From Kiritimatiellia bacterium (GTDB lineage Bacteria; Verrucomicrobiota; Kiritimatiellia; RFP12; UBA1067), in contig JAGCJE010000072.1 of assembly GCA_017648225.1 (NCBI GenBank), positions 1 through 14,029 of the forward strand: DNA of 14,029 nucleotides, given 5' to 3'. Position numbers and translations under genes: made by a program. Of the stretch, positions 1 through 7,801 are shown piece by piece (position 1 is the stretch's first letter; every line of letters begins with the position of its first letter). The notes beneath the pieces are model-generated. The model was given only the letters and a program-made list of their open reading frames with translations. It searched no databases and was not told the DNA's origin.

Positions 1-347
1 ACTTTCTCCCCCTTAGCGACCGCGTCGGAATGGATATGGAGCGCAGCCTCGCCGTATTCGAGCGCGTATGACTCCGAAATCGTCTCGCGCGGAAGCTTAC
101 CTGGCTTTCGTATCGGAACGAACGGAACTTTAAGTCTGTCGGCGAGCGCCGCGCCGAAAATGAAGCCGCGAGATTCCGGCGCTGCGATTTTATCGACATT
201 CACGCCGGCGAGGGATTTTTGAAGTTCGTCGAGAGCAAGCTGAAAGCCCTCCGCCGAATCTAAAATACCCGTTACATCGCGAAATAAAATCCCTTTGATG
301 GGAAAATCGGGAATCGACTTTATGTATTTTTCCAATTCGTGGGTCAT
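1..347 (-). CDS. apt: Adenine phosphoribosyltransferase, 3' end cut by window edge
   Basis: Salvage enzyme that makes AMP and pyrophosphate from adenine and PRPP in the cytoplasm. My translation of the minus strand from the ATG at 347 gives about 115 residues that follow the Apt family from its start: IPDFPIKGILFRDVT near residues 12-26, a PESRGFIFGAAL block near 57-68, VPFVPIRKPGKLPRE near 75-88, and YALEYGEAALHIH near 93-106. The PRPP-binding DD..ATGGT loop lies beyond the left edge, so the last third of the gene is not visible. A Shine-Dalgarno at 354-360 supports the start. It is the last visible gene of the long operon, 19 bases after the prepilin peptidase stop. With PyrE it is one of two PRPP users here. 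The identification is secure; intactness of the 3' part is unknown. Confidence 0.95.
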   Translation of the reverse strand, partial: MTHELEKYIKSIPDFPIKGILFRDVTGILDSAEGFQLALDELQKSLAGVNVDKIAAPESRGFIFGAALADRLKVPFVPIRKPGKLPRETISESYALEYGEAALHIHSDAVAKGEK

Positions 348-353
348 CTTAAA

Positions 354-360
354 TCACCTT
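354..360 (-). promoter_or_regulatory. Ribosome binding site of apt
   Basis: On the minus strand AAGGTGA lies six bases before the ATG at 347. It is a good match to the 16S rRNA tail and fixes the start of the truncated apt gene. Confidence 0.75.
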
Positions 361-366
361 CCTGTT

Positions 367-1224
367 TCACTGTACGGGCCTGCCGCTTAAAAGCGAAATA
401 TACCAGATCAGAAACTCCTGACCGAAAAACATCCACGCTAGGCAACCGGCGCAAAGATACGGACCGAACGGTATCGCCGTAAAGCCGCCGAGTCTCGTCT
501 TGCTCAACGCTATCATCGCAACGCCCACGACGGAACCGAAAAGAGACGAAAGAATAAGCGTTACCATTACGGCCTTCCATCCGAAAATCGCACCTATCGC
601 GCCCATGAGAAAAACATCCCCGAGCCCCATCGCTTCGCGTTTGAACGCGACCGTACCCAAGAACCTCACAAGCCACAAAAGTCCGAATCCGAACACAAGA
701 CCGATGAGAGAATCCACCGGATGAATCTTGAAGAACTCGGGCGTTATATTGACAAGTTTAACCGGCGTGAATGAATCCAAAGCCCAGAGCGAGACAGAAA
801 CAAGAACACCGTAGATCATTCCGCCTTCAGTCACAAAATCCGGGAGAAGCTGATGATCGAAATCGATAAACGTGCCGATTATCATAAGAGCGATCCACAC
901 CCACGCGAGCGGCGCGAAATACCCGTAACGCCAGAAGGCGCAGAGAAAAAGCGCCGCGCACAAAAGTTCCACGAGAACATATCTGAACGATATCGGCTCT
1001 TTGCATTTCGCGCATTTACCCCGAAGAGCGATCCAGGAGAGAATCGGAATGTTGCACCACCATTTTATCGGGGTGTTGCACTTTGGGCAATGGGAAGGCG
1101 GAGAAACTATCGATTCGCCGCGCGGAACACGCCAGATGACAACGTTCAAAAACGAGCCTATCAGCGCTCCGAACGCGAATGAAAACACCGCAAACACAGT
1201 AATGATAAAAGGATCGTACATCAT
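367..1224 (-). CDS. Type IV prepilin peptidase / N-methyltransferase (A24 family)
   Basis: Inner-membrane aspartic protease of the PilD/GspO family. It cuts the leader of type IV pilins or type II secretion pseudopilins and usually methylates the new N-terminus. The 285 residues start with a hydrophobic segment and GSFLNVVIWRVPRGES (23-38). Next come two CxxC pairs (C46/C49, C71/C74) of the zinc-binding methyltransferase loop, then about six more membrane segments. The catalytic aspartate motifs are both present: IDFDHQLLPD (120-129) and GLGD (200-203). A full-length bifunctional enzyme is therefore expected. The start codon overlaps the gpsA stop by ATGA; a second ATG follows directly (1219-1221), and GAGGGA about ten bases upstream serves either. 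No pilin gene is in the window, so its substrates lie elsewhere. PilD and GspO cannot be told apart from sequence alone. Confidence 0.94.
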   Translation of the reverse strand: MMYDPFIITVFAVFSFAFGALIGSFLNVVIWRVPRGESIVSPPSHCPKCNTPIKWWCNIPILSWIALRGKCAKCKEPISFRYVLVELLCAALFLCAFWRYGYFAPLAWVWIALMIIGTFIDFDHQLLPDFVTEGGMIYGVLVSVSLWALDSFTPVKLVNITPEFFKIHPVDSLIGLVFGFGLLWLVRFLGTVAFKREAMGLGDVFLMGAIGAIFGWKAVMVTLILSSLFGSVVGVAMIALSKTRLGGFTAIPFGPYLCAGCLAWMFFGQEFLIWYISLLSGRPVQ

Positions 1225-2207
1225 TCGCTTTTAAGTTCCCTCGTCATCATCATCGTAACCGCTTCACGGGCGTCGAACCCTTCGTAGCAGAGCGCATAGA
1301 CAAGATTGCAGATAGGCATATCCACACCGAGCTTCTCCGCGAGAGAATGGACAACCTTCGAGTTCCAGACGCCCTCAGCGACCATATGCATGGAACCGAG
1401 AATCTCATCGATCTTTTCACCGCGCCCGAGCCGCTCGCCGACGGAATGGTTGCGCGAATGGACGGAAGTGCACGTCACTATAAGATCTCCTATGCCCGCG
1501 AGCCCCGAAAGGGTTTCGGGGGTTCCGCCGTAGGCGAGAACGAAACGCTTCATTTCCACGAGAGCGCGGGTGATCAAAGCCGAGCGCGTATTATCGCCGA
1601 ATCCCATGCCGTCAGAACATCCGACGGCGATCGCGATGACGTTCTTCACCGCGCCGCCGATCTCGACGCCGACGGGATCGGAGGACGTGTATACGCGGAA
1701 TGCGGGACCGGACCAGATTTCCTGGACTTTTCTTGCCTTTTCGATATCGGTCGACGCGGCGACGATCGCGGTCGGAATCCCGCGGGCGACCTCTTCGGCG
1801 TGAGTGGGACCGGCGAGGGCGACAACACCGTCTACACCGAGAATCTCGGACGCTATATCGGTCATTCTGCGGTTGGTCGACTCGCAAAGCCCCTTCGTCA
1901 GCGATACTACGAGCTGTTCTGAAGTAATCAGCCCTTTGAAGCGCTGGAGAACCGACGCGAAATACTTCGAAGGGGGAGCGAGAACCACGATATCGGCGCC
2001 GTCTACGGCTTCGCGGCAGTCTGCGGTCAGCTTAAGAGAGTCGGGAAGAACGATTCCCTTGAGAAATCTCGCGTTACGTCTGGTCGCCTTCTGCTCCTCG
2101 ATGTAATCAGGGAACGCGCCCCAGACGGTGACGTCGTGTCCGTAGCCCGAGAGCAGAAGCGCGTTCGCCGTGCCCCAGCCGCCGTCACCGATTACCGCAA
2201 CCTTCAT
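1221..2207 (-). CDS. gpsA: NAD(P)-dependent glycerol-3-phosphate dehydrogenase
   Basis: Cytoplasmic enzyme that reduces dihydroxyacetone phosphate to sn-glycerol 3-phosphate, the backbone of membrane phospholipids. The 328 residues have the usual GpsA length. The Rossmann nucleotide loop GDGGWGTA is at residues 7-14, SLTKG at 102-106, GGAVKN at 184-189 with the catalytic lysine K188, GDNTRSALITR at 204-214, and a GLAGIGDLIVTCTS block in the C-terminal half. AGPTHAEE (132-139) has histidine where most relatives have an aromatic residue or asparagine; this is a mild difference. The start is well supported by GGAGG seven bases upstream. The stop overlaps the prepilin peptidase start, and the gap from ribBA is 20 bases. 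No acyltransferase partner such as plsY is adjacent. Confidence 0.97.
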   Translation of the reverse strand: MKVAVIGDGGWGTANALLLSGYGHDVTVWGAFPDYIEEQKATRRNARFLKGIVLPDSLKLTADCREAVDGADIVVLAPPSKYFASVLQRFKGLITSEQLVVSLTKGLCESTNRRMTDIASEILGVDGVVALAGPTHAEEVARGIPTAIVAASTDIEKARKVQEIWSGPAFRVYTSSDPVGVEIGGAVKNVIAIAVGCSDGMGFGDNTRSALITRALVEMKRFVLAYGGTPETLSGLAGIGDLIVTCTSVHSRNHSVGERLGRGEKIDEILGSMHMVAEGVWNSKVVHSLAEKLGVDMPICNLVYALCYEGFDAREAVTMMMTRELKSE

Positions 2208-2214
2208 CGTCCCG

Positions 2215-2219
2215 CCTCC
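2215..2219 (-). promoter_or_regulatory. Ribosome binding site of gpsA
   Basis: Minus-strand GGAGG sits seven bases before the gpsA ATG at 2207, within the 20-base gap after ribBA. It sets the start and suggests gpsA is translated independently of ribBA. Confidence 0.75.
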
Positions 2220-2227
2220 GTCAGATT

Positions 2228-3442
2228 TCAGAGAAGATGACCCATCTTCTCTTTTTTGGTATCAAGATAGCGTTTATCGTTCTCGTTCGCCGCAATGACG
2301 ATCGGAACACGCTCTACGATTTCAAGCCCGTAACCTTCAAGGCCCGCGATCTTGCAGGGGTTATTGGTCATCAGGCGGAGCTTACGGATTCCGAGATCGA
2401 CAAGCATCTGGGCGCCCTCGCCGTAATCGCGCAGATCAGGAGCGAAACCCAACGCGAGATTCGCCTCCACGGTATCGAGACCCTCTTCCTGTTTACGGTA
2501 GGCGTGAAGCTTGTTTTTAAGGCCGATGCCGCGCCCTTCCTGACGCATATAAAGAACGGCTCCAACGCCCTCGCGCTCGATCATCGCCATCGCCTTATGA
2601 AGCTGATGTCCGCAGTCGCACCGCTCGCTCGCGAGAACGTCGCCCGTGAAGCATTCAGAGTGAACTCTTACGAGAACGCTTTCGGCGGAAGCGACATCGC
2701 CCTTTACAAGAGCAAGATGCTCAAGACCCGTCACGCGGCTTTTATACATCTTGAGCCTGAAGTGGCCGTAGTCTGTCGGAAGATCGACATCCTCGACGAG
2801 ATCGACGGACTTCTCGTTCTTGCGGCGATACGCGATAAGATCGGCGATCGACATCACTTTAAGATTATGGGCGGCAGCGAAGGCGAAAACGTCATCAAGC
2901 CTCGCCATCGTGCCGTCGTCCTTCATTATCTCGCAGCAAAGCCCAACTTCCTTGAGCCCAGCAAGACGGCATAGATCGACCGTCGCCTCGGTATGACCCG
3001 CGCGCTTCAGGACGCCTCCTTCACGGGCCTCGAGCGGAAACATGTGCCCAGGGCGGCGGAAGTCGCCGGGGCCTGCGCTTTCATCGACGCACTTAAGGGC
3101 CGTTATGGAACGCTCGAGCGCTGAAATACCCGTCGTCGTCTCGACTGCGTCGATCGACACGGTGAAAGCCGTCTGATGATTGTCGGTATTTGTCGAAACC
3201 ATCTGCGGGAGATCGAGTCTGCGGCACATCGCGGAGCTCATCGGCATGCAGATAAGGCCCTTCGCGTACGTAGCCATGAAGTTCACGTTTTCAAGCGTGG
3301 CAAACTCGGCCGCGCAGATGCAGTCGCCCTCGTTCTCCCTGTCGGCGTCGTCGGTGACGAGAACGATCTCGCCGCAGCGGAGCGCCTCGAGACATTCTTC
3401 AACGGTATTAAAACTGGAATTCATTCTTGTATCGGATTCCAT
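2228..3442 (-). CDS. ribBA: Bifunctional DHBP synthase / GTP cyclohydrolase II
   Basis: Provides both entry reactions of riboflavin synthesis. The N-terminal RibB domain turns ribulose 5-phosphate into 3,4-dihydroxy-2-butanone 4-phosphate and formate. The C-terminal RibA domain opens GTP to the pyrimidine precursor. RibB (about 1-205) shows DDADRENEGD (31-40) and RAGHTEA (147-153). RibA (about 220-404) shows the zinc cysteines C264, C275 and C277 in HSECFTGDVLASERCDCG, then MRQEGRGIGL (299-308), DTVEAN and TNNPCKI. At 404 residues it is normal for a fusion, and both halves look active. The ATG at 3442 has no clear Shine-Dalgarno but lies seven bases after the pyrE stop, so coupled translation is likely. 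An ATG at 3424 (residue 7) fits family N-termini about equally well. RibB consumes the sugar phosphate handled by the RpiB domain at the operon head. Confidence 0.97.
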   Translation of the reverse strand: MESDTRMNSSFNTVEECLEALRCGEIVLVTDDADRENEGDCICAAEFATLENVNFMATYAKGLICMPMSSAMCRRLDLPQMVSTNTDNHQTAFTVSIDAVETTTGISALERSITALKCVDESAGPGDFRRPGHMFPLEAREGGVLKRAGHTEATVDLCRLAGLKEVGLCCEIMKDDGTMARLDDVFAFAAAHNLKVMSIADLIAYRRKNEKSVDLVEDVDLPTDYGHFRLKMYKSRVTGLEHLALVKGDVASAESVLVRVHSECFTGDVLASERCDCGHQLHKAMAMIEREGVGAVLYMRQEGRGIGLKNKLHAYRKQEEGLDTVEANLALGFAPDLRDYGEGAQMLVDLGIRKLRLMTNNPCKIAGLEGYGLEIVERVPIVIAANENDKRYLDTKKEKMGHLL

Positions 3443-3449
3443 TTAAAAA

Positions 3450-4061
3450 TCACGAACCGGGGTGGCAGGCCTTGCCGCCGGCCTTGCACATCGGGCACTC
3501 CGCGGCGGTCCACGTCTCAGGCGTCATCTGCATAAGAGAGAACATGGGGATGCGGCCAAACTTGACCTTTCCGGCGGAACGGTCGACAAGAAGAATGACG
3601 CCCGCGACCTTACCGCCCGCGGCCTTGACGAGATCGATCGTCTCCTGGACGCGGCCGCCCTTGGTTACGACGTCTTCGGCGACGACGTAACGCTCGCCCT
3701 TCTTGATCTGGAAGCGGCGCATGGCGAGAACGGTGTTGGGCTTGCCGGTCGCGTCTACGCCCTCACCCTGAACCTTCTCGGCGAAAATGCACTTTACGTT
3801 AAGTTCGCGCGCGACCTCATGACCGACAAGAATACCGCCCACGGCGGGAGAAATGACGCCGTCGATGCGCTTGCCGAGCTTGCCGCTCTTCACGGCCGCA
3901 CGCGTAACCTCGCGGCAGAGCTTCTCGGCGACGCGCGGAAAACGCAGAACGTTCGCGCACTGGAAATAGCGGTTGGAATGAAGCTTCGAACGGAGTTCAA
4001 AATGGCCCTCGAGAAGAGCTCCCGTGTCCTTGAACGCCTTGAGTATCTGATTTTGTGTCAT
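3450..4061 (-). CDS. pyrE: Orotate phosphoribosyltransferase
   Basis: Joins orotate and PRPP to give OMP, the fifth step of pyrimidine synthesis. The 203-residue protein has the type I phosphoribosyltransferase fold: a substrate hood with HFELRSKLHSNRYFQCA (20-36), a GVISPAVGGILVGHEVA core (68-84), and the PRPP loop around E129-D130 with VVTKGG (131-136). The C-terminal tail ECPMCKAGGKACHPGS (188-203) carries the CPxC plus PGS ending found in one OPRT subfamily, so it is not an anomaly. AAAGGA about eight bases before the ATG supports the start. The gene follows the small membrane protein by 13 bases and precedes ribBA by 7. No other pyrimidine genes are nearby. Confidence 0.95.
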   Translation of the reverse strand: MTQNQILKAFKDTGALLEGHFELRSKLHSNRYFQCANVLRFPRVAEKLCREVTRAAVKSGKLGKRIDGVISPAVGGILVGHEVARELNVKCIFAEKVQGEGVDATGKPNTVLAMRRFQIKKGERYVVAEDVVTKGGRVQETIDLVKAAGGKVAGVILLVDRSAGKVKFGRIPMFSLMQMTPETWTAAECPMCKAGGKACHPGS

Positions 4062-4074
4062 TTCGGTTTTCCTT

Positions 4075-4545
4075 TCAATCGATGAGTTTAAGCATTTCTT
4101 CTTTCGAAAAAGTTTTCGCGCCTTCCGGCTCCTCCGAGGGTGTCAGCTCGACCGGCTCGGGTGCGGCGAGCGTAGACGGAACAGAAGAAAGCTCGAGTTC
4201 CGGTCTGGAAATTTCTACTGGAGATTTCCGGCTTTCGATCCTGACGATCGTCTCCGATGGACGCTCCGGAATCGTGGAAATCGAAAGATCCGCCCGCAGA
4301 TCGCGGACTCCCACCACGTCCGTAGAAATCGCAGAATGGATTTTTTTCATGACTTCGAGTTCCTGATCGCCCGTCAATTCGACATACGCGCAGCAAGGCA
4401 GGGAAAACTTGACGTCAGACTTCTTCATGCTCAGAACCTTGTAAGGGAACGCGAAAAAAAGAGCCGCGATCAAAACCGCAAGCGGTACGAGAGAGAGCAT
4501 CTCGTATCTAAAGCGGCGTTGAGGTTTAATGCGGATTTTCGTCAT
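4075..4545 (-). CDS. Small single-pass membrane protein of the ExbB/ExbD-like module
   Basis: No family is recognised with confidence. The 156 residues begin with a basic stretch (KIRIKPQRRFR, 3-13), then one membrane helix (about 16-34) and a likely periplasmic part ending in an acidic, proline- and serine-rich tail (about 110-145). The helix region reads VPLAVLIAALFFAF (20-33) and is followed by SLP (48-50). This loosely recalls an ExbD/TolR helix plus its LP turn, without the usual aspartate. Two cysteines (C51, C52) follow directly. Its start overlaps the stop of the ExbD-like gene by ATGA, with no independent spaced Shine-Dalgarno, so it is probably made in step with that protein. It could be a diverged second ExbD, a TonB-like linker without the TonB C-domain, or an unrelated accessory subunit. 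The first is my preference, at low certainty. Confidence 0.7.
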   Translation of the reverse strand: MTKIRIKPQRRFRYEMLSLVPLAVLIAALFFAFPYKVLSMKKSDVKFSLPCCAYVELTGDQELEVMKKIHSAISTDVVGVRDLRADLSISTIPERPSETIVRIESRKSPVEISRPELELSSVPSTLAAPEPVELTPSEEPEGAKTFSKEEMLKLID

Positions 4546-5057
4546 TCCTGAACAGCGCCTTCCTTCCGCTCGGCTATCATAATGCGGCCTACTCCGCTCT
4601 TTCTGGCGATTCGCGTTATATACATTTGGTCTTCAAGCGTAACACGCCTATCGACAAGAAGAAAAAGCGTCGGGACTGACGATTCGGAATTGGCGTCCGC
4701 GGCGTCATTTAAAGACGGGACATACGACACGCGTTCGAAAAGTATGCGGGAAAACTTATCCATCTGGGAAGGATCGTTTAAAACGTATCTCGTATCGTCG
4801 AAGAAGACGAGCACACCCTCGTCGGTATGAGAGACGTACGCGACCGCGTGACACCGCGAAATATCTCCGACTCCGTCGGGCAGATCGATCAGCGTGCCCC
4901 TGTCGAGAAAAAACGTACCGTCTATCTTCGAAATGGTCAGAAACAGGATCAGCATCGTTATCCACGGCACGGCGGCGGAAAGAGCCCTGAGCCAGGTAGG
5001 CAGGCTCTTTCTACCCAGATTCTCCGGGCTTGTTCTCGACCATCCCCACTGTCTCAT
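4542..5057 (-). CDS. ExbD/TolR-like protein lacking the transmembrane aspartate
   Basis: Expected partner of the ExbB-like protein: one membrane helix and a periplasmic domain. The 171 residues have a 27-residue basic N-terminus, then PWITMLILFLTISK (31-44), and LIDLP (56-60) where ExbD proteins have their vdLP turn. The periplasmic part ends with LLVDRRVTLEDQMYITRIAR (133-152) followed by KSGVGRIMIAE, matching the raDrrv and aGv.ri segments of ExbD. In ExbD and TolR the helix starts PxID, and that aspartate (D25 or D23 in E. coli) is the proton-binding residue. Here the position is threonine T34 (codon ACG at 4956-4958). D46 lies at the far end of the helix and is not equivalent. GGGAG about seven bases upstream supports the ATG, which overlaps the ExbB-like stop by ATGA. 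Family membership is fairly sure; motor function is doubtful. Confidence 0.85.
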   Translation of the reverse strand: MRQWGWSRTSPENLGRKSLPTWLRALSAAVPWITMLILFLTISKIDGTFFLDRGTLIDLPDGVGDISRCHAVAYVSHTDEGVLVFFDDTRYVLNDPSQMDKFSRILFERVSYVPSLNDAADANSESSVPTLFLLVDRRVTLEDQMYITRIARKSGVGRIMIAERKEGAVQE

Positions 5058-5689
5058 GCGCGGACTCCCTTTGAAAGCAGATAGCCTACGATCTCCGTCG
5101 CGGCCGCTTCGAGATCGGCGGTAAGACGGTCCATTCTCAGGCGGAGCATTGTGTACATCACGGCGACCGGTATGGCGACGCCTAAACCAATTATGGCGCT
5201 CACCATGGATTTAGAGGCCATCTGAACAAGTTCGGTGCGCTGAACTACCACACCGAGATCGACTACGGACACCGTCTGGACAAAACCGATAAGAGCCCCC
5301 ATAAGACCGAGAAGAGGAGCTATCTGGCCGATCACGGAAAGTGACGTCAGACGTCTGTCGAGACGGGCCAGTTCGGCGCGGCCTCTGGCGTCTACAGCCT
5401 CCCTCAGAGACAAGGCGCTCCCCTTTCTGTGGCGTATGGCGACAGCGACGATGTTCGTCACCGGAACGGGAATATCTTCGCAGATGGCCAAAGCCTCGTC
5501 CTCGTTGCCGGAATCGAGCACGTTCATAACGCCTTTGAGAAAATCATGCCAATCGATCCGGGCGCGGCGCAATTCGATAAAGCGCTCGACGAAAACGAAA
5601 ACGGCCGCGACCGCAAGCGCGATAAGGATCCAAAAAACCACGTTGGCGGCCATCGTCATCTGCATAATGCTGCCAAACATAAAAGCCAT
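5054..5689 (-). CDS. MotA/TolQ/ExbB-family protein with altered pore residues
   Basis: Inner-membrane protein of the family that forms pentameric pores around ExbD/TolR helices. The 211 residues show a first membrane helix (about 15-35) and a cytoplasmic region. The diagnostic last two helices follow: IAPLLGLMGALIGF (123-136) and SMVSAIIGLGVAIPV (161-175). In E. coli ExbB these segments carry the pore threonines T148 and T181, 33 residues apart. Here the matching positions, also 33 apart, are A132 and A165; S164 sits next to the second. With T34 in the partner, no usual polar pore residue remains. AGGCGG precedes the ATG, which overlaps the TPR gene stop by one base (TGATG). The family call is firm; proton conduction should not be assumed. 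Confidence 0.92.
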   Translation of the reverse strand: MAFMFGSIMQMTMAANVVFWILIALAVAAVFVFVERFIELRRARIDWHDFLKGVMNVLDSGNEDEALAICEDIPVPVTNIVAVAIRHRKGSALSLREAVDARGRAELARLDRRLTSLSVIGQIAPLLGLMGALIGFVQTVSVVDLGVVVQRTELVQMASKSMVSAIIGLGVAIPVAVMYTMLRLRMDRLTADLEAAATEIVGYLLSKGVRA

Positions 5690-7800
5690 CAGAAACCGCC
5701 TTTCTTTTTAATGCGCTTAAGTCTGCGACGCGCCTCCTCGACCGAGGCCTTGACGTCGCTTCGTATGACCAGTCTTAAAATATTCTTCGCCTTTTCGTCC
5801 TGACCGCGACGTTCATACTCGTCGGAAAGTCTGAATGCGGCGCGAGCGAAATTGGACTTGACTTCATCGTCGAAAACCTCGCCTCTGGCCCTGGCGTCGC
5901 GATAGGCGCAAATAACCCCACCGTAATACTGATCGAGAGCCAGTTCAATGCGGTCGAGCTTTTCGAACGTCCTGGCCATCTTAAAGGCAAGATTGATTTT
6001 TTTGCCGGTTTCAAGCTTCTCGCCCATATACAAAGCCAGATAGACCTTGAGCGCCTCGTCGTAACGCACCGGATTGTCGGCTCCCATCACGAACAGCACG
6101 TCGGCTAAAAGCGTTCTCGCGCGAACACGTTCATCGGGAGTGATTTTCAAATCGTTCACGGCGTTGTTCAAAACGACTATGGCCTCGTCAAAGCGCGAGG
6201 ATTCAACGAGCGCCTCGGCCTGAAGGATACATGCGGAAGGCCTTTCGGACGATTCGGGATAATCCTTGACCAGCTTCGTCGCCAGATCAATCGTTTTACG
6301 GGAATCGCCGCCGGCGAAAGCCGCGCGGGACGCCCAGAGAAGCGCATAAGGGGCCCCGGCCGACGAAGGCATCATGTTGGTCGCGTAACCGGAAAAAAGA
6401 TCGCAGGACTCGGACCAGCGCCTTTCGTTGTAGAAGAACTTCGCCAGCCAAAGCGTCGCCTCGGCCTTTATCGTAGGATCTTCGCAATGTAAAGAAAGGT
6501 TCTGAGCCATAGAAGAGGCTTTGTCGTCCTTGCCCTGACCGTAGAAACAGAGCATTTCAAGATATTCCATGCGCGGCTTGCTCGCGGGATCCAACTTCGC
6601 GATTTCGGCAAACACGTCATACGCTTCGGCAAAACGGAAATCCCGGTAGAGGTCCCGGCCGCGGGATTCGAGATCCTTCAGATGTAGAATATGTATCAGT
6701 TTTTTACCAGCCGGAGTCTCGGGATAATTGTTTTTCACGACACGATACTTCGCCATCGCCTCTTCGCCGCGTCCGAGCAATGAAAGGATCTCCCCCTGCT
6801 TCAGAATCACCGTAGCCTTATCGTTATCTCCGGCGGCGCAATCCTCCGCGCGCGAAAACGACAGCAGCGCATCATCATATCTTTTAAGTTCCAGCAGCGC
6901 CCAGGCGCGTCCTTCGTGGACGACATAATTCCGCGCAGCTTCCGGCCACGCCTCGACGGCATTGTGAAAAGCTTTTTCGGCGGCCTCGTAACGACCGCTT
7001 TTGAGATGTTTGTCGGCAAGCGCGAGCAACGCCTCCATCGCCCCTTTTGTGCCGGGTGATTCGTTCACGAGAAAAACGATGAGTTTTCTGCCCTCCTCGA
7101 AAGATTCAGGATCGGCTATCAGAACCGTTCCCAGCTTCAATCCGACGCGACGCTTCAGCTCGACGTCCCTTTCGATTTTCGAATACGCGCTTTTAAGACT
7201 GTTCGTGTCTCCGAGATTCCACGCGGCCATCGCAAACGCCGTTTCGCCGGCGTTAGTGGATGAAACCGTCTCGCTCCAGAGAGCGACAGCCCTGCTGCGG
7301 TCTCCTGCAATGTTGTAAACTTCGGCGGAAACGACTTTTGAATCATCGTCGGCAGAGTAAAGAGCGAAATCCTCGACTATTTTTCTCGCTCCCGCCACAT
7401 CACCGTCACGAAGAGACATTTGAACGCAAAGAGCGGCAAGTCTCTTAGCGAATGATTTGTCGGCGAATCTGAAATTTGAAAGAACATCGACGAGGCCCGA
7501 GGAACCGTTCAGCTTGGCCTCGGCCAGCGTACGGTAGAAAACAAACGGATCGGTAGCAGGAACGTTTCCCCACGAATCCAGCTGAGAGAGAATCTCCTTC
7601 CACTTGCCCTCGTGGGCGTAACTCTCGAGTATGATCACCTTGGCTTCGTCGCCCTCGGCGTTGGCGGCGCGGATTCTGGCGATTTCCCAAAGATTGTCGC
7701 GCAGAGCCTTTTTAGCCACGTCAAGATCAGACACGCCGGCGAACACGCCGGAAAACGTCAAAAGCGCCGGAATCATGAGATATAACGGCAGGACACGCAT
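5689..7800 (-). CDS. Exported tetratricopeptide-repeat protein
   Basis: Large periplasmic or surface scaffold of about 703 residues. I place the start at the ATG at 7800, not at the in-frame ATG at 7821. GGAGGAGAG at 7808-7816 is correctly spaced for 7800, and the resulting N-terminus (MRVLPLYLMIPALLTFSGVFA) is a clean Sec signal peptide with cleavage expected near residue 21. The mature part is helical throughout, with TPR-like pairs such as LKSGRYEAAEKAFHNAVEAW, LLELKRYDDALLSFSRAE and LGRGEEAMAKYRVVKNNYP, and more to the C-terminus, which ends in a basic tail (RRRLKRIKKKGGF). The start lies one base after the era stop, and the stop overlaps the ExbB-like start. TPR proteins next to ExbB/ExbD genes recall CpoB in Tol-Pal and the TPR partners of Agl gliding motors. 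The actual partner here is unknown. Confidence 0.9.
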   Translation of the reverse strand: MRVLPLYLMIPALLTFSGVFAGVSDLDVAKKALRDNLWEIARIRAANAEGDEAKVIILESYAHEGKWKEILSQLDSWGNVPATDPFVFYRTLAEAKLNGSSGLVDVLSNFRFADKSFAKRLAALCVQMSLRDGDVAGARKIVEDFALYSADDDSKVVSAEVYNIAGDRSRAVALWSETVSSTNAGETAFAMAAWNLGDTNSLKSAYSKIERDVELKRRVGLKLGTVLIADPESFEEGRKLIVFLVNESPGTKGAMEALLALADKHLKSGRYEAAEKAFHNAVEAWPEAARNYVVHEGRAWALLELKRYDDALLSFSRAEDCAAGDNDKATVILKQGEILSLLGRGEEAMAKYRVVKNNYPETPAGKKLIHILHLKDLESRGRDLYRDFRFAEAYDVFAEIAKLDPASKPRMEYLEMLCFYGQGKDDKASSMAQNLSLHCEDPTIKAEATLWLAKFFYNERRWSESCDLFSGYATNMMPSSAGAPYALLWASRAAFAGGDSRKTIDLATKLVKDYPESSERPSACILQAEALVESSRFDEAIVVLNNAVNDLKITPDERVRARTLLADVLFVMGADNPVRYDEALKVYLALYMGEKLETGKKINLAFKMARTFEKLDRIELALDQYYGGVICAYRDARARGEVFDDEVKSNFARAAFRLSDEYERRGQDEKAKNILRLVIRSDVKASVEEARRRLKRIKKKGGF

Positions 7801-7801
7801 T

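Noticed and set aside
367..1224. Pilus or type II secretion locus suggested by the prepilin peptidase.
   Set aside because: No pilin, ATPase, secretin or platform protein gene is present in the window, so the peptidase gene stands alone among metabolic genes.
3450..3500. Cysteine-containing C-terminal tail of PyrE as a possible added metal site.
   Set aside because: A CPxC...PGS ending is a normal feature of one OPRT subfamily, so it is not evidence of a fusion or novelty.
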